A stretch of 64,000 nt of DNA from Ramlibacter ginsenosidimutans (GCF_016654015.1 NZ_JAEPWM010000010.1:62001-126000), one strand, 5' to 3'. Shown: positions 43,968-54,580, counted from the first letter of the stretch. Numbers and translations: made by a program. The notes: generated from the letters alone by a model not told the origin.

Positions 43968-45152
43968 ATGAAGCTTTCCAGGCGTGCCGAACGCATCGAG
44001 CCGTTCTACGTGATGGAGGTGGCGAAGGCGGCCTCGCAGATCGCGCGCGAGGTGGCCGGCAGCGCCAGCCCCATGATCTTCCTGAACATCGGCGAGCCGG
44101 ACTTCACCGCGCCGCCGCTCGTGCAGGAAGCGGCCGAGCGCGCCATCCGCGACGGCCGCACGCAGTACACCCACGCGCTGGGGCTCGACAGCCTGCGCGA
44201 GCGCATCAGCGGCTGGTACGCGCAGCGCTTCGGCGTCGACGTGCCGGCCCGGCGCATCGTGGTGACGGCCGGCGCGTCGGCGGCGCTGCAGCTGGCCTGC
44301 CTGGCGCTGATCGACGCGGGCGACGAGATCCTGATGCCGGACCCCAGCTATCCCTGCAACCGCCACTTCGTGAGCGCGGCCGAGGGCGAGGCGGTCCTGA
44401 TCCCCACGACGGCGCAGGAGCGCTACCAGCTCAGTGCCGCCAAGGTCGAGGCGCACTGGGGTCCGCGCACGCGCGGCGTGCTGCTGGCCTCGCCCTCCAA
44501 CCCGACCGGCACCTCGATCCATCCGGACGAACTGCGGCGCATCCACGCCTTCGTGCAGGGCCGGGGCGGCATCACGCTGCTGGACGAGATCTACCTGGGC
44601 CTGTCGTACGAGGACACCTTCGGCCACACGGCGCTCGCGATCGACGACCAGGTGGTGAGCATCAACAGTTTCTCCAAGTACTTCAACATGACGGGCTGGC
44701 GCCTGGGCTGGATGGTCGTGCCCGACGCCCTGGTGCCGGCCCTCGAACGGCTGGCCCAGAACCTGTTCATCTGCCCGAGCGCGGTCGCGCAGTACGCCGC
44801 CCTCGCCTGCTTCGCACCCGAGAGCATCGCGGAGTACGAGCGGCGCCGCTCGGAATTCAAGGCGCGGCGCGACTGGTTCATCCCGCAACTGCAGGCCATG
44901 GGCCTGCCCGTGCCGGTGCTGCCCGACGGCGCGTTCTACGCGTGGGCCGACTGCAGGGAGGCCGCACGCCACCTCGGCGTCGAGGGCAGCTGGGACTTCG
45001 CCTTCGAGGCCATGAAGCGCGCGCACGTGGCGGTCACGCCCGGGCGCGACTTCGGCAGCGCGGAGACCTCGCGCTTCATCCGCTTCTCCACGGCGAATTC
45101 CATGGCGCAGTTGCAGGAGGCCGCGGCGCGGCTGAAGGGCATGCTCGGGTGA
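43968..45152 (+). CDS. PLP-dependent class I/II aminotransferase
   Basis: A 394-residue fold-type I aminotransferase. PLP Lys237 is in SINSFSKYFNMTGWRLGWMV; other marks are NIGEPDFTAPPLVQEA, TAGASAALQLACLAL, DPSYPCNRHFV, LASPSNPTGTSI and a C-terminal RFIRFSTANS with the substrate-carboxylate Arg. Closest in type to the aspartate or alanine/valine-pyruvate aminotransferases (alaA/aspC-like). The substrate cannot be set from the sequence. It lies 28 bases after nusB and overlaps ybgC by 4 bases. Confidence 0.88.
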   Translation: MKLSRRAERIEPFYVMEVAKAASQIAREVAGSASPMIFLNIGEPDFTAPPLVQEAAERAIRDGRTQYTHALGLDSLRERISGWYAQRFGVDVPARRIVVTAGASAALQLACLALIDAGDEILMPDPSYPCNRHFVSAAEGEAVLIPTTAQERYQLSAAKVEAHWGPRTRGVLLASPSNPTGTSIHPDELRRIHAFVQGRGGITLLDEIYLGLSYEDTFGHTALAIDDQVVSINSFSKYFNMTGWRLGWMVVPDALVPALERLAQNLFICPSAVAQYAALACFAPESIAEYERRRSEFKARRDWFIPQLQAMGLPVPVLPDGAFYAWADCREAARHLGVEGSWDFAFEAMKRAHVAVTPGRDFGSAETSRFIRFSTANSMAQLQEAAARLKGMLG

Positions 45153-45562
45153 GCCAGGGCGCCTTCCAGTGGCCAGTGCGCGTCTATTGGGAAGACACCG
45201 ATGCCGGCGGCATCGTCTTCTACGCCAACTACCTGAAGTTCTTCGAGCGGGCCCGCACCGAGTGGCTGCGCTCGCTCGGCGTGGCGCAGCGCACGCTCAA
45301 GGAAGACGCGGGCGGCATGTTCGTGGTCAGCGAGACATCGGTGCGCTATCTCGCGCCCGCACGCCTGGACGATGAACTTCTTGTTACGGCCCAGCTCCAA
45401 GAGAGTGGCCGGGCGTCTCTCATAATCGCCCAGGAAGCCCGTCGGGACGGTAAGTTGCTGGCGCTTGGGACGATCCGCATCGGGTGGGTCGACGCCGCGA
45501 CGCTGCGGCCGGCCCGCATTCCGGACGCGATCCTCGCAGTCCTCCAACAGAAGAAGGCATGA
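45149..45562 (+). CDS. ybgC: YbgC-type acyl-CoA thioesterase of the Tol-Pal cluster
   Basis: A 137-residue hot-dog-fold thioesterase. The signature VYWEDTDAGGIVFYANYLKFFERARTEWLRSLG includes the catalytic Asp and the 4HBT motif. The gene starts at GTG, overlapping the aminotransferase stop, and itself overlaps tolQ by 4 bases, the standard position of ybgC. Hydrolyses short acyl-CoA or acyl-ACP in other species. Confidence 0.94.
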   Translation: MSQGAFQWPVRVYWEDTDAGGIVFYANYLKFFERARTEWLRSLGVAQRTLKEDAGGMFVVSETSVRYLAPARLDDELLVTAQLQESGRASLIIAQEARRDGKLLALGTIRIGWVDAATLRPARIPDAILAVLQQKKA

Positions 45563-46257
45563 ACCAAGACCTTTCGATCCTGCCGCTGGTGCTAGGCGCC
45601 AGCTGGGTGGTGCAGCTAGTGATGCTCCTGCTCCTCGTGGTGTCCATCACCAGCTGGGCCGCCATCTTCCGCAAGCTCTTCTCCCTGCGCCGCGTGAAGT
45701 CGCTCAACGACGACTTCGAGCGCGAGTTCTGGTCGGGCACCAGCCTGAACGACCTGTTCTCCGCCGCTGCCCAGAACGCCAAGACGGCGGGCCCGATGGA
45801 GCGCATCTTCGCCTCCGGCATGCGCGAGTACCAGAAGCTGCGCGAGCGCCGCATCGGCGACGCCGGCACGCTGCTCGACGGCGCGCGCCGCGCCATGCGC
45901 GCGAGCTTCCAGCGCGAGATGGACAACATCGAGACGCACCTGTCCTTCCTGGCCTCCGTCGGCTCGGTTTCGCCCTATGTCGGCCTGTTCGGCACGGTGT
46001 GGGGCATCATGCATGCGTTCACCGGCCTGGGCGCGCTGCAGCAGGTGACGCTCGCCACGGTGGCGCCCGGCATCGCCGAAGCGCTGGTGGCCACGGCGCT
46101 CGGCCTGTTCGCGGCCATCCCTGCCGTCGTCGCCTACAACCGTTATGCGCGCGACATCGACCGGGTGGCGATCCACATGGAGACCTTCATCGAGGAGTTC
46201 TCCAACATCCTGCAGCGCAACCTCGGCGCGCTGAGCGCCACGCCCTCGGGGTTCTGA
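45559..46257 (+). CDS. tolQ: Tol-Pal proton channel subunit TolQ
   Basis: A 232-residue inner-membrane protein of the MotA/ExbB family. Three TM helices: about 13-35 (LGASWVVQLVMLLLLVVSITSW), 136-158 (SVGSVSPYVGLFGTVWGIMHAF) and 168-192 (VTLATVAPGIAEALVATALGLFAAIPAVVAYN). Pore Thr residues in GTVWGIM and LATVAPGIAEAL are conserved. Works with TolR to energise TolA during cell division. Overlaps ybgC; tolR starts one base after its stop. Confidence 0.95.
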   Translation: MNQDLSILPLVLGASWVVQLVMLLLLVVSITSWAAIFRKLFSLRRVKSLNDDFEREFWSGTSLNDLFSAAAQNAKTAGPMERIFASGMREYQKLRERRIGDAGTLLDGARRAMRASFQREMDNIETHLSFLASVGSVSPYVGLFGTVWGIMHAFTGLGALQQVTLATVAPGIAEALVATALGLFAAIPAVVAYNRYARDIDRVAIHMETFIEEFSNILQRNLGALSATPSGF

Positions 46258-46258
46258 G

Positions 46259-46684
<426 letters not shown>

Positions 46685-46688
46685 GGCC

Positions 46689-47600
46689 ATGCACGCCGCC
46701 GCCGACCGACTGCAGTTCGCGCCGCCCCCGCCACCGGGGCTGCTGCGCTCGTTCGGGCTCGCGGTCGTCGCCCACCTCCTGCTGCTGCTCGCACTGATCT
46801 ACGGCTTCCACTGGCAGCGCGAAGCGCCGCAGGATGCCGTGGAAGCGGAGCTCTGGTCCTCGGTGCCGCAGCAGGCCGCCCCCAAGCCGGAGCCCACGCC
46901 TCCCGCGCCGCCCCCGCCGCCGCCGCAGCCCGTGGTCAAGCCGCCGCCGCCGGCGCCGCCGGTGAACCGCGACGCGGAGATCGCCCTGGAGCGCGAGCGC
47001 CAGCAGAAGGCGCTCGAGGCGAAGGAGCGGCAGCAGCAACTCGCGCGCGAGCGCGCACTACGCGCGAAGCTGGAGGCGCAGAAGAAGCACGAGCAGGAGC
47101 TCGCGCAGCAGCGCGCGGAGGAACTCGCGCAGAAGAAGCTGCAGGAGCAGAAGCTCGCCGACGCGAAGCGCAAGGAAGCCGAAGAGAAGAAGCGCAAGCA
47201 GCAGGAGCGCGAGCAGCGCGAGGCGAAGTTGCGCGAAGACCTGCGCAAGGAAACGATGGCACGCCTGACCGCGGCGGCCGGCACCGGCGCGCCGAACGCC
47301 ACGGGCAACGCCACGCGATCCGCCGGCCCCTCGGGCAGCTGGGCCGGCAAGGTGCAGGCGCGGGTGCGGCCGAACATCGTGTTCACCGACGACGTGTCCG
47401 GCAACCCGGAGGCGCTGGTGCGCGTGCGGCTCGGCCCGGGCGGGATGATCCTGGGCAAGCCGCTGCTGGTGAAGTCCAGCGGCTCCAAGGCTTGGGACGA
47501 TGCGGTGGTCCGCGCCCTCGAACGCACCGAGAGCCTGCCGCCGGACACCGACGGGCGCTATCCGTCCCCGGTGGAGATCGCGTTCAAGCCCAAGTCCTGA
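46689..47600 (+). CDS. tolA: Tol-Pal periplasm-spanning protein TolA
   Basis: A 303-residue protein. TM helix about residues 17-38 (SFGLAVVAHLLLLLALIYGF), a Pro-rich stretch (PPAPPPPPPQPVVKPPPPAPP), a long Lys/Glu/Ala/Gln coiled coil (about 98-200), and a C-terminal TolA/TonB-like domain (SWAGKVQARVRPNIVFTDDVSGNPEALVRVRLGPGGMILGKPLL...WDDAVVRALERTESLP). Transmits TolQR energy to TolB/Pal at the outer membrane. No tolB or pal follows; the next gene is convergent dnaE. Confidence 0.95.
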   Translation: MHAAADRLQFAPPPPPGLLRSFGLAVVAHLLLLLALIYGFHWQREAPQDAVEAELWSSVPQQAAPKPEPTPPAPPPPPPQPVVKPPPPAPPVNRDAEIALERERQQKALEAKERQQQLARERALRAKLEAQKKHEQELAQQRAEELAQKKLQEQKLADAKRKEAEEKKRKQQEREQREAKLREDLRKETMARLTAAAGTGAPNATGNATRSAGPSGSWAGKVQARVRPNIVFTDDVSGNPEALVRVRLGPGGMILGKPLLVKSSGSKAWDDAVVRALERTESLPPDTDGRYPSPVEIAFKPKS

Positions 47601-47624
47601 GCGCCTGCGGGTTCTTCGCGGTTC

Positions 47625-47715
47625 TTCGTAGGCTGGGGTGAGCCGCAGGCGAACCCCAGCTTGCTGCGCGACGCTGGATCGCTGGGGTTCGCGGTTGCTC
47701 ACCCCAGCCTACGAA
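47625..47715. repeat. Large two-step palindrome between convergent tolA and dnaE
   Basis: Outer arms TTCGTAGGCTGGGGTGAGC (47625-47643) and its exact complement (47697-47715), 19 bp. Inside, GCGAACCCCAGC (47649-47660) pairs exactly with GCTGGGGTTCGC (47681-47692). This type of GTAGGCTGGGGTGAGC element is dispersed in many proteobacterial genomes. It can act as a bidirectional terminator or mRNA 3' protection here. Confidence 0.88.
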
Positions 47716-47765
47716 CTACGAACTCACGCGGTCGCCCGCCTCGGGCCCGGCGTGTCATCCCACCG

Positions 47766-50700
47766 TCAAGCTTCGTAGACGATCTGCGCCTGCCCGCCGT
47801 GGGCCTGCGCCATCCAGCTCGCCAGCGCCGCGTCGGTGGGGAAGAAGCGGGCCTGCTCGCCCAGCTGCAGCTCCGCCACCGCGCTCTCGCGCTGCACCTG
47901 CAGGCGCACGCCGAGGCCGCGCAGCAGTTCGCCCTGCTCCGTCTGTTCCTTCTTCGGCGGGAAATCGCGCAGCAGGCGCTCGATGTCCGGCACCACGCCG
48001 TTCACGGCCACCTTCAGGTACTTGCCGAAGCGGCAGCGCGCGGTCGCGAGGTCCCAGATCTGCTGCACGTTGAGGCGGAAGCCGCCCGAGAAGCGGTCCG
48101 GCTGCAGCTTGGCCTGCACGATGACCAGCTCGTCGTCCTTGAACCAGCCGCGGTGCGGGTTGAACACCGACTCGTCGGCCGCGGCGTCGATCACGTCCGT
48201 CTTGTCGTCCAGCTTGAACAGCGCCAGCTTGCCGCGCTGCCCGTTGATGATGCGCATGTCGTTGACGATGCCCGCCAGCATGAGCGGCTCGCGCGTGTCC
48301 ACCAGTTCATCGATGCGGCGCTTGCAGAAGCGGCGCACCTCGCGCTCGACTTCGTCGAACAGGTGGCCCGAGAGGTAGAAGCCGACCGCGGTCTTCTCCT
48401 GCGACAGCCGCTCCTTCACGCCCCAGGGCGTCGCTTCCACGAGGTCCGGCTCCTGCGTGCTGGCCGCATGCGAGTCGCCCATGTCGAACAGCCCGCCCTG
48501 GTTCGCGTTGGCCTCGGTCGTGGCGGCGAACTCGAACGCGCGATCGATCGACGCCACCAGCGTGGCGCGGTTCAGGTGCAGCGAGTCGAAGGCGCCGGCC
48601 TTGATCAGCGCTTCCACCGTGCGCTTGTTGATGCGGGAGCGGTCCACGCGGCAGCAGAAGTCGTACAGGCTCTTGAAGGGGCCGCACACGGACCCGGAGG
48701 GGCCGTCTCCCTTGCCCTCGCGCGCGGCGACGATCGCCTCGACGGCGGACTGGCCCGTGCCCTTCACCGCGCCCAGCCCGTAGCGGATCGCCTTGTCCGA
48801 GATCGGCTCGAAGCGCCAGGTGCCGCGGTTGATGTCCGGCGCCTCGAAGCTCATGCCGAAGTTCTTGACCGCGTCCTCGAACAACACCTTGAGCTTGTCG
48901 GTGTTGTCCATTTCGATGGTCATGTTGGCGCAGTAGAACTCCGCCGTGTAGTGCACCTTCAGCCAGCCCGTGTGGTAGGCCAGCAGGGAGTAGGCGGCAG
49001 CGTGCGACTTGTTGAAGCCGTAGCCCGCGAACTTCTCCATCAGGTCGAAGATCTCGTCGGCCTTTTCCTGCGGGATGCCGTGCGTCTTGTGCGCCCCTTC
49101 GCGGAACCGCTCCCGGTGCACGGCCATCTCCTCGGCCTTCTTCTTGCCCATGGCCCGGCGCAGCAGGTCGGCGCCGCCGAGCGAGTAGCCGCCCAGGATC
49201 TGCGCGGTCTGCATCACCTGCTCCTGGTAGACCATGATGCCGTAGGTCTCGCTGAGCATGTCCGCCACCGCGGGATGCGGGTACTCCACCGTCTCGCGCC
49301 CGTGCTTGCGTGCCACGAAGCTGGGGATCAGGTCCATCGGGCCGGGGCGGTACAGCGCGTTCAGCGCGATCAGGTCTTCCAGGCGCGTGGGCCGCGCGTC
49401 GCGCAGCATGCCCTGCATGCCGCGGGATTCGAACTGGAACACCGCTTCGGTCTTGCCGTCGGAGAACAGCTTGTACGTGTGCGGGTCGTCCAGCGGAATG
49501 TTCTCGAACGTGAACCCTTCCTGGCCCGGATGGCGACCGACGATGAACTCGCGCGCGAGCTCCAGGATCGTGAGCGTGGCCAGCCCCAGGAAGTCGAACT
49601 TCACCAGGCCCGCGGCTTCCACGTCGTCCTTGTCGTACTGGCTCACCGCGGAGTCGCTGCCCGGCTGCTGGTACAGCGGCGTGAAGTCGGTGAGCTTGCC
49701 CGGCGCGATCAGCACGCCGCCGGCGTGCATGCCGATGTTGCGCGTCATGCCCTCGAGCTTCTGCGCCAGCTCCAGCAGGGTCTTGACCTCGTCCTCGCGC
49801 TGGTAGCGCTCCTTGAGGATCGGCTCCTGCTCCAGCGCGTCGGCGATCGTGATGTGCGTGCCCGGCTTGTTCGGGATCAGCTTGCTGATGCCGTCGCAGA
49901 ACGTGTAGCTCATGTCCAGCACGCGACCGACGTCGCGCACCGCGGCGCGCGCGGCCATCGTGCCGAAGGTGGCGATCTGCGAGACGGCGTCGCGCCCGTA
50001 CTTCTCCTTCACGTACTCGATGACGCGGTCGCGGTTGCCCTGGCAGAAGTCGATGTCGAAGTCGGGCATGGACACCCGCTCCGGGTTCAGGAAGCGCTCG
50101 AACAGCAGGTTGTATTGCAGCGGGTCCAGGTCGGTGATCTTCAGCGCGTACGCGACCAGCGAGCCGGCGCCCGAGCCGCGGCCCGGGCCCACCGGGCAAC
50201 CGTTGTTCTTGGCCCAGTTGATGAAGTCGCCCACGATCAGGAAGTAGCCGGGGAACCCCATCTTCAGGATGGTCCCGAGCTCGAACTCCAGCCGCTCCTC
50301 GTAGCGCGGGCGCTGCCGCTCGCGCTCGGCTTCGTTGGGGAACAGGTGGACCAGGCGCTCCCTCAGGCCTTCGTGCGACGCGTAACGGAAGTACTCGTCG
50401 ATCGGCATGCCGTTGGGTGTGGGGAAGTTCGGCAGCCGCGGCTTGCCCAGCTCCAGCACCAGGTTGCAGCGGCGCGCGATTTCCAGCGTGTTCGCGATGG
50501 CGGACGGCAGGTCGGCGAACAGCTCCAGCATCTGCGCCGAAGACTTGAAGTACTGCTCGCGGGTGAACTTGCGCACGCGCCGCGGATTGCCCAGGATCTC
50601 GCCTTCGGAGATGCACACGCGCGCCTCGTGCGCCTCGTAGTCCTCCTCCTTGGTGAATTGCACGGGATGCGTCGCGACCACCGGCAGGTTCAGCCGCGCG

Positions 50701-51257
50701 GCGAGCTGCACGGCGGCGCTCACGTGTGCCTCGTCGTCGGGCCGGCCGGCGCGCTGCACCTCGATGTAGAAGCGGTGCGGGAACAGGCCCGCGAGCTGCA
50801 GCGCGAGCTCGGAGGCGCGGCTCCCGTCGCCTTGCAGCAGCGCCTGGCCGACCGCGCCGGCCTGCGCGCCGGCCAGCAGGATGAGGCCCTCGCCCAGCTC
50901 CTGCAGCCATTCGAGCTTCGCCACGGCCTGGGCACGCACGACGTTGCCGGTCCACGCGCGCGCCAGGATCTCGCACAGGTTCAGGTAGCCGCGGTGGCTC
51001 TGCACCAGCAGGATCACGCGCGAGATCGCGTTGGGGTCGCCGCCCAGGCCCTGCAGCATCAGCTCGCAGCCGATCACGGGCTTGAGCCCCGCGCCGCGCG
51101 CTTCCTTGTAGAACTTGATCGCGCCGAACAGGTTGTTGAGGTCGGAGATGCCCAGCGCCGGCTGGCCGTCGGCCGCCGCCGCCTTCACGATCTCCTCGAT
51201 GCGGTTGGTGCCGTCGACGACGGAGAATTCGGTGTGGAGGCGCAGGTGCACGAACAT
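47766..51257 (-). CDS. dnaE: DNA polymerase III subunit alpha
   Basis: Replicative polymerase of 1163 residues, the normal DnaE size. The PHP domain starts at once ([19 protein letters not shown]). The catalytic aspartates sit in [19 protein letters not shown] (near residue 396-402). Also visible are [78 protein letters not shown], the HhH region and the OB fold ([28 protein letters not shown]). The ATG at 51257 has a TACAAT 6 bases upstream and no RBS, suggesting a leaderless mRNA. Confidence 0.98.
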   Translation of the reverse strand: MFVHLRLHTEFSVVDGTNRIEEIVKAAAADGQPALGISDLNNLFGAIKFYKEARGAGLKPVIGCELMLQGLGGDPNAISRVILLVQSHRGYLNLCEILARAWTGNVVRAQAVAKLEWLQELGEGLILLAGAQAGAVGQALLQGDGSRASELALQLAGLFPHRFYIEVQRAGRPDDEAHVSAAVQLAARLNLPVVATHPVQFTKEEDYEAHEARVCISEGEILGNPRRVRKFTREQYFKSSAQMLELFADLPSAIANTLEIARRCNLVLELGKPRLPNFPTPNGMPIDEYFRYASHEGLRERLVHLFPNEAERERQRPRYEERLEFELGTILKMGFPGYFLIVGDFINWAKNNGCPVGPGRGSGAGSLVAYALKITDLDPLQYNLLFERFLNPERVSMPDFDIDFCQGNRDRVIEYVKEKYGRDAVSQIATFGTMAARAAVRDVGRVLDMSYTFCDGISKLIPNKPGTHITIADALEQEPILKERYQREDEVKTLLELAQKLEGMTRNIGMHAGGVLIAPGKLTDFTPLYQQPGSDSAVSQYDKDDVEAAGLVKFDFLGLATLTILELAREFIVGRHPGQEGFTFENIPLDDPHTYKLFSDGKTEAVFQFESRGMQGMLRDARPTRLEDLIALNALYRPGPMDLIPSFVARKHGRETVEYPHPAVADMLSETYGIMVYQEQVMQTAQILGGYSLGGADLLRRAMGKKKAEEMAVHRERFREGAHKTHGIPQEKADEIFDLMEKFAGYGFNKSHAAAYSLLAYHTGWLKVHYTAEFYCANMTIEMDNTDKLKVLFEDAVKNFGMSFEAPDINRGTWRFEPISDKAIRYGLGAVKGTGQSAVEAIVAAREGKGDGPSGSVCGPFKSLYDFCCRVDRSRINKRTVEALIKAGAFDSLHLNRATLVASIDRAFEFAATTEANANQGGLFDMGDSHAASTQEPDLVEATPWGVKERLSQEKTAVGFYLSGHLFDEVEREVRRFCKRRIDELVDTREPLMLAGIVNDMRIINGQRGKLALFKLDDKTDVIDAAADESVFNPHRGWFKDDELVIVQAKLQPDRFSGGFRLNVQQIWDLATARCRFGKYLKVAVNGVVPDIERLLRDFPPKKEQTEQGELLRGLGVRLQVQRESAVAELQLGEQARFFPTDAALASWMAQAHGGQAQIVYEA

Positions 51258-51269
51258 GGTCCAATTGTA
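51258..51269 (-). promoter_or_regulatory. dnaE: -10 element adjoining the dnaE start (leaderless mRNA)
   Basis: On the minus strand TACAAT (51269-51264) is followed by 6 bases and the dnaE ATG. With the usual 6-7 base distance the transcript would begin at the start codon. No Shine-Dalgarno sequence is present. Confidence 0.4.
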
Positions 51270-51310
51270 GGAAGCCGGCGCCCCTTGACATCCTGCCGGA
51301 ATCCCCTCCC

Positions 51311-52057
51311 GTGAACAAAGTCCTCAACGTCTCCGCCTACCTGTTCGTCCCGCTGCCGGACGCGGCTGCGCTGCGCGAGCCGCTGCTCGCGCGCGCCCAG
51401 GCGCTGGACCTGAAGGGAACCATCCTGCTGGCCGGGGAAGGCATCAATTTGTTCCTGGCCGGCGCGCCGCAGGCGGTGCGCGCGCTGCTCGATCACCTGC
51501 GCGCCGACCCGCGCCTGGCGCGGCTCCAGGCCAAGGAAAGCTGGTCGGAGACCGTGCCGTTCGCCCGCATGCGCGTGAAGCACAAGCGGGAGATCATCCG
51601 GATGAACCATCCCGCGATCCAGCCGGCCGAGGGCCGCGCCCCGGTGCTGGACGCCCGCACGCTGCAACGCTGGCTGGACCAGGGCCACGACGACGCCGGC
51701 CGTCCGGTCGTCACGCTGGACACGCGCAATGCGTTCGAGGTGGACTACGGGACGTTCGCGGGCGCGATCGACTGGCGCCTGGACAAGTTCAGCGACTTCC
51801 CGGCCGCCCTGCGACGCCACGCGGACGACCTGCGCGGCAAGACCGTGGTGAGCTTCTGCACCGGCGGCATCCGCTGCGAGAAGGCAGCGCTGGTGATGCG
51901 GGAAGAAGGCCTGGAGAACGTGTGGCAGCTCGAAGGCGGCGTCCTCAAGTACTTCGAGGAAACCGGCGGCGCCCATTTCGCGGGCACGTGCTTCGTGTTC
52001 GACGACCGCGAGGCGCTGGATCCGGGGCTGCGGCCGGCGCCGCTGGAGGGGGCGTAG
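51311..52057 (+). CDS. trhO: TrhO-like tRNA uridine-5 hydroxylase (rhodanese domain)
   Basis: A 248-residue protein with the two-part TrhO layout. The N-terminal domain is [30 protein letters not shown]; the rhodanese domain (about 118-230) carries active-site Cys183 in [16 protein letters not shown], the loop typical of TrhO/YceA. TrhO makes 5-hydroxyuridine at position 34 of certain tRNAs. The start is GTG 51311, divergent from dnaE across 53 bases. A TTGACA at 51285 lies too close to serve as a normal -35 for this gene. Confidence 0.9.
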   Translation: MNKVLNVSAYLFVPLPDAAALREPLLARAQALDLKGTILLAGEGINLFLAGAPQAVRALLDHLRADPRLARLQAKESWSETVPFARMRVKHKREIIRMNHPAIQPAEGRAPVLDARTLQRWLDQGHDDAGRPVVTLDTRNAFEVDYGTFAGAIDWRLDKFSDFPAALRRHADDLRGKTVVSFCTGGIRCEKAALVMREEGLENVWQLEGGVLKYFEETGGAHFAGTCFVFDDREALDPGLRPAPLEGA

Positions 52058-52071
52058 CGGTCGATCGGGAC

Positions 52072-52190
52072 AGAGGAACGCAGAGGACGCAAAGGCTACG
52101 CAGAGGACGCAGAGAATTCATCCGAAGGATTTTCCTTCCCTGTTTTCCTCTGCGTCCTCTGCGTAACCTCTGCGCACTCTGCGTTCTTCC
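52072..52190. repeat. ACGCAGAGG-type inverted repeat, copy 1
   Basis: Each arm contains tandem units of ACGCAGAGGACGCAGAG; the arms (52074-52117 and 52144-52190) are near-perfect complements around a centre with GAATTCATCCGAAGGA. A second copy lies at 53843-53959. It fills the gap between the convergent trhO and pirin genes. Confidence 0.9.
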
Positions 52191-52208
52191 TGCTCATTAG
52201 CGCGACGC

Positions 52209-53102
52209 CTACGACCGCGGCTCCGGCGGCGTGAAGCGGGTCGGGGGCAGCGGGATGAACTCCGGGTCGCCGGGGACCGTGCCCATGCGCATCGCTTCCC
52301 AGTCCGCGCTGGCTTGCAGGATGCGGTCCTTGCGGCTGGAGACGAAGTTCCACCAGAGGTGGCGCGGCGCGTCGAGCGGTTCGCCGCCGACCAGCACCAT
52401 GCGCGCGCCGGCCGCGGCGAAGACGGTCGTGGGGCGGCCGGGTTGCAGCACGGCCATCGTTTTCTCCGGCAGCGGCTGGCCGTCGACCTCGACGCCGCCT
52501 TGCACCGGATAGAGCGCTTGCTCCTGCGCGAGCGGCGGCAGTTCGATGCGGCCGCCGGCGGGCAGCCAGATATCGAGGTACAGCGCGGGCGACAGCGACG
52601 GCACCGGCGAGCGCGCGCCGAAGGCCTCGCCCACCAGCACGCGCACGCGGCCGGCGCCGACGCTGCATTCGGGGATCGCGTCGGCCGGCGTGTGCGAGAA
52701 CGAAGGCTGCGCTTCCTCGTGCGCAAGCGGCAGCGCGGTCCACAGCTGCAGGCCGTGGTTCACGTAGCGCGCGTCGCGCAGGTGCCCGGGCCGGCGCTCG
52801 GAATGCACGATGCCGCGGCCCGCCGTCATCCAGTTGATCGCGCCGGGCTCGATCAGCTGCTGCGAGCCCAGGCTGTCCCGGTGCATCATCGCGCCGTCGA
52901 ACAGGTAGGTGACCGTGGCGAGGCCGATGTGCGGATGCGGGCGTACGTCGTGGTGCTCGCCGGGCAGCTCCTCGCTCGGACCGAAGTGGTCGAAGAAGAT
53001 GAAGGGTCCGACGCTGCGCTGGCGCGCCTGCGGCAGCAGCCGCCGCACGACGAAACCGCCACCCAGGTCCTTCTCTTGTCCGTCGAGCTGCTGCCAGGCC
53101 AT
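52209..53102 (-). CDS. Pirin family protein (first)
   Basis: A 297-residue bicupin. The N-terminal cupin has the pirin metal site FIFFDHFGPSEE, RPHPHIGLATVTYLFDG and IVHSERRPGHL. The C-terminal half is AGGRIELPPLAQEQALYPVQGGVEVDGQPL and MVLVGGEPLDAPRHLWWNFVSS, as in YhaK/Pirin-type proteins. Bacterial pirins bind iron, some with quercetinase activity; others act as redox-linked regulators. The ATG at 53102 begins MAWQQLDGQEKDLGGG; the longer frame lacks similarity. Divergent from wrbA and framed by two copies of the ACGCAGAGG repeat. Confidence 0.92.
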   Translation of the reverse strand: MAWQQLDGQEKDLGGGFVVRRLLPQARQRSVGPFIFFDHFGPSEELPGEHHDVRPHPHIGLATVTYLFDGAMMHRDSLGSQQLIEPGAINWMTAGRGIVHSERRPGHLRDARYVNHGLQLWTALPLAHEEAQPSFSHTPADAIPECSVGAGRVRVLVGEAFGARSPVPSLSPALYLDIWLPAGGRIELPPLAQEQALYPVQGGVEVDGQPLPEKTMAVLQPGRPTTVFAAAGARMVLVGGEPLDAPRHLWWNFVSSRKDRILQASADWEAMRMGTVPGDPEFIPLPPTRFTPPEPRS

Positions 53103-53238
53103 GCGCCATCGTAGCAACGGCGCGCGCGACCCACACGGCGGCAGGGTCGTTGAACGGAACTGAACGCTGTCGTGAATGCAGGCGCAGGATGCAGGCGGGC
53201 GTGCCACCTAGAGTGCGCTCTCCCCAACGAAAGAGCAC

Positions 53239-53838
53239 ATGGCAAAGATCCTGGTCCTGTACCACAGCTTCTACGGTCACATCGAGACCATGGCGCAAGC
53301 CGTCGCGAAAGGCGCGCGCGAAGTCGCAATGCAGGTGGACGTCAAGCGCGTTCCCGAAACGATGCCGGACGAGGCCTTCCGCGCCGCCGGCGGCAAGGCG
53401 AACCAGGCCGCACCCGTCGCGCAGCCGGCGGAGCTGGCCAACTACGACGGCATCATCTTCGGCACGCCCACGCGCTTCGGCAACATGACGGGCCAGATGC
53501 GCACCTTCCTCGACCAGACCGGCAGCCTGTGGATGCAGGGTGCCTTGGTCGGCAAGGTCGGCTCGGTGTTCACGTCGAGCGCGACGCAGCACGGCGGCCA
53601 GGAAAGCACCATCCTCACGTTCATCCCCACGCTGCTGCACCAGGGCATGGTGGTGGTGGGCCTGCCGTATTCGGAGCAGCGCCAGATGGGCCTGGACGAA
53701 ATCAAGGGCGGCAGCCCCTACGGCGCCTCCACGATCGCCGGCGGCCAGGGCGAACGCCAGCCGAGCGAACAGGAACTCGGCATGGCCGCGTTCCAGGGCA
53801 AGCACGTGGCGACGATTGCGACGAAGTTGTTTGGTTGA
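53239..53838 (+). CDS. wrbA: NAD(P)H:quinone oxidoreductase WrbA
   Basis: A 199-residue FMN flavoprotein that reduces quinones by two electrons and so limits radical formation. The FMN-binding start [26 protein letters not shown] is followed by [52 protein letters not shown] and [30 protein letters not shown], all diagnostic of WrbA. Divergent from the first pirin, with a 136-base shared promoter region. Confidence 0.96.
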   Translation: MAKILVLYHSFYGHIETMAQAVAKGAREVAMQVDVKRVPETMPDEAFRAAGGKANQAAPVAQPAELANYDGIIFGTPTRFGNMTGQMRTFLDQTGSLWMQGALVGKVGSVFTSSATQHGGQESTILTFIPTLLHQGMVVVGLPYSEQRQMGLDEIKGGSPYGASTIAGGQGERQPSEQELGMAAFQGKHVATIATKLFG

Positions 53839-53842
53839 GAGT

Positions 53843-53959
53843 AGGAACGCAGAGTGCGCAGAGGTTACGCAGAGGACGCAAAGGAATTCATCAAAAGGAA
53901 TCCTTGGCGCTTTCTTCTCTGCGTCCTCTGCGTAACCTCTGCGTCCTCTGCGTTCTCCT
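53843..53959. repeat. ACGCAGAGG-type inverted repeat, copy 2
   Basis: Same element as 52072-52190: arms 53843-53892 and 53912-53959, both made of ACGCAGAGG-type units, with a centre GGAATTCATCAAAAGGA close to that of copy 1. It lies between convergent wrbA and the flavodoxin gene. Confidence 0.9.
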
Positions 53960-53972
53960 GTCCGATCACCCA

Positions 53973-54527
53973 CTAGCCCTTGAACCGCGCCGCAATCTGC
54001 GCGACCCGCTCGCCGAACAGGCGGGCCGTTTCCAGGTCGCCGGCGGACATCGCGTCCGCCCCCGCGTCGCTCGGCGATTGCGCCATCGCGCCGCTGTACG
54101 AGACCAGGTAGTTCGAGTCGTCGCGCTTGGCGGCGCGGGTGTTGCTGGGCATCAGGCCCTGGCTCACCCAGATCATCCCGTGCTGCATGGCCAGCGTGAA
54201 GAGCGTCAGCAGCGTCCCCTGCTTGTCTCCGCTCATGCCGGCGCTATTCGTGAAGCCCGCGGCGATCTTGTCCTTCCAGGCCTGGGCATACCAGGGCCGC
54301 GACGACGCATCCGCGAACTTCTTGAACTGCCAGCTCACGCTGCCCATGTAGGTGGGCGAGCCGAAGATGATGGCGTCGGCGGCCTCCAGCTGCTCCCATC
54401 CGCCGGCGGGCAGGTTGCCCTCCGCGTCGATGGCGAGCAGCCGGGCGCCCGCGCCCTGGGCCACCGCCTGCGCCATGCGCTGCGTGTGGCCGTAGCCGGA
54501 ATGGAAGACGACGACGATGTCGGGCAT
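53973..54527 (-). CDS. Flavodoxin family protein
   Basis: A 184-residue FMN-binding protein of the WrbA/NADPH-dependent FMN reductase fold: VVFHSGYGHTQRMAQAVAQGAGA for the phosphate loop, then AIIFGSPTYMGSVSWQFKKFADASSRPWYAQAWKDKIAAGFTNSAGMSGDKQGTL. It lacks the WrbA insert, so it is a related but distinct quinone or flavin reductase. Minus strand, convergent with wrbA. Confidence 0.9.
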   Translation of the reverse strand: MPDIVVVFHSGYGHTQRMAQAVAQGAGARLLAIDAEGNLPAGGWEQLEAADAIIFGSPTYMGSVSWQFKKFADASSRPWYAQAWKDKIAAGFTNSAGMSGDKQGTLLTLFTLAMQHGMIWVSQGLMPSNTRAAKRDDSNYLVSYSGAMAQSPSDAGADAMSAGDLETARLFGERVAQIAARFKG

Positions 54528-54580
54528 GCCGACACTCTACCGAAGCTGGAGGAAGCGCGGGCGCCTCCTCCAGGTCACGG

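Noticed and set aside
51285..51290. TTGACA as -35 for trhO
   Set aside because: The matching -10 would fall on the GTG start at 51311, leaving no room for a transcript start before the codon; treated as chance.
47661..51314. A 1217-codon plus-strand frame over dnaE
   Set aside because: Antisense shadow of DNA polymerase III alpha, which has all catalytic motifs on the minus strand.
52072..53959. Possible CRISPR repeats
   Set aside because: The units form two inverted (hairpin) elements 1.7 kb apart, not a direct-repeat array with unique spacers, and no cas genes are present.
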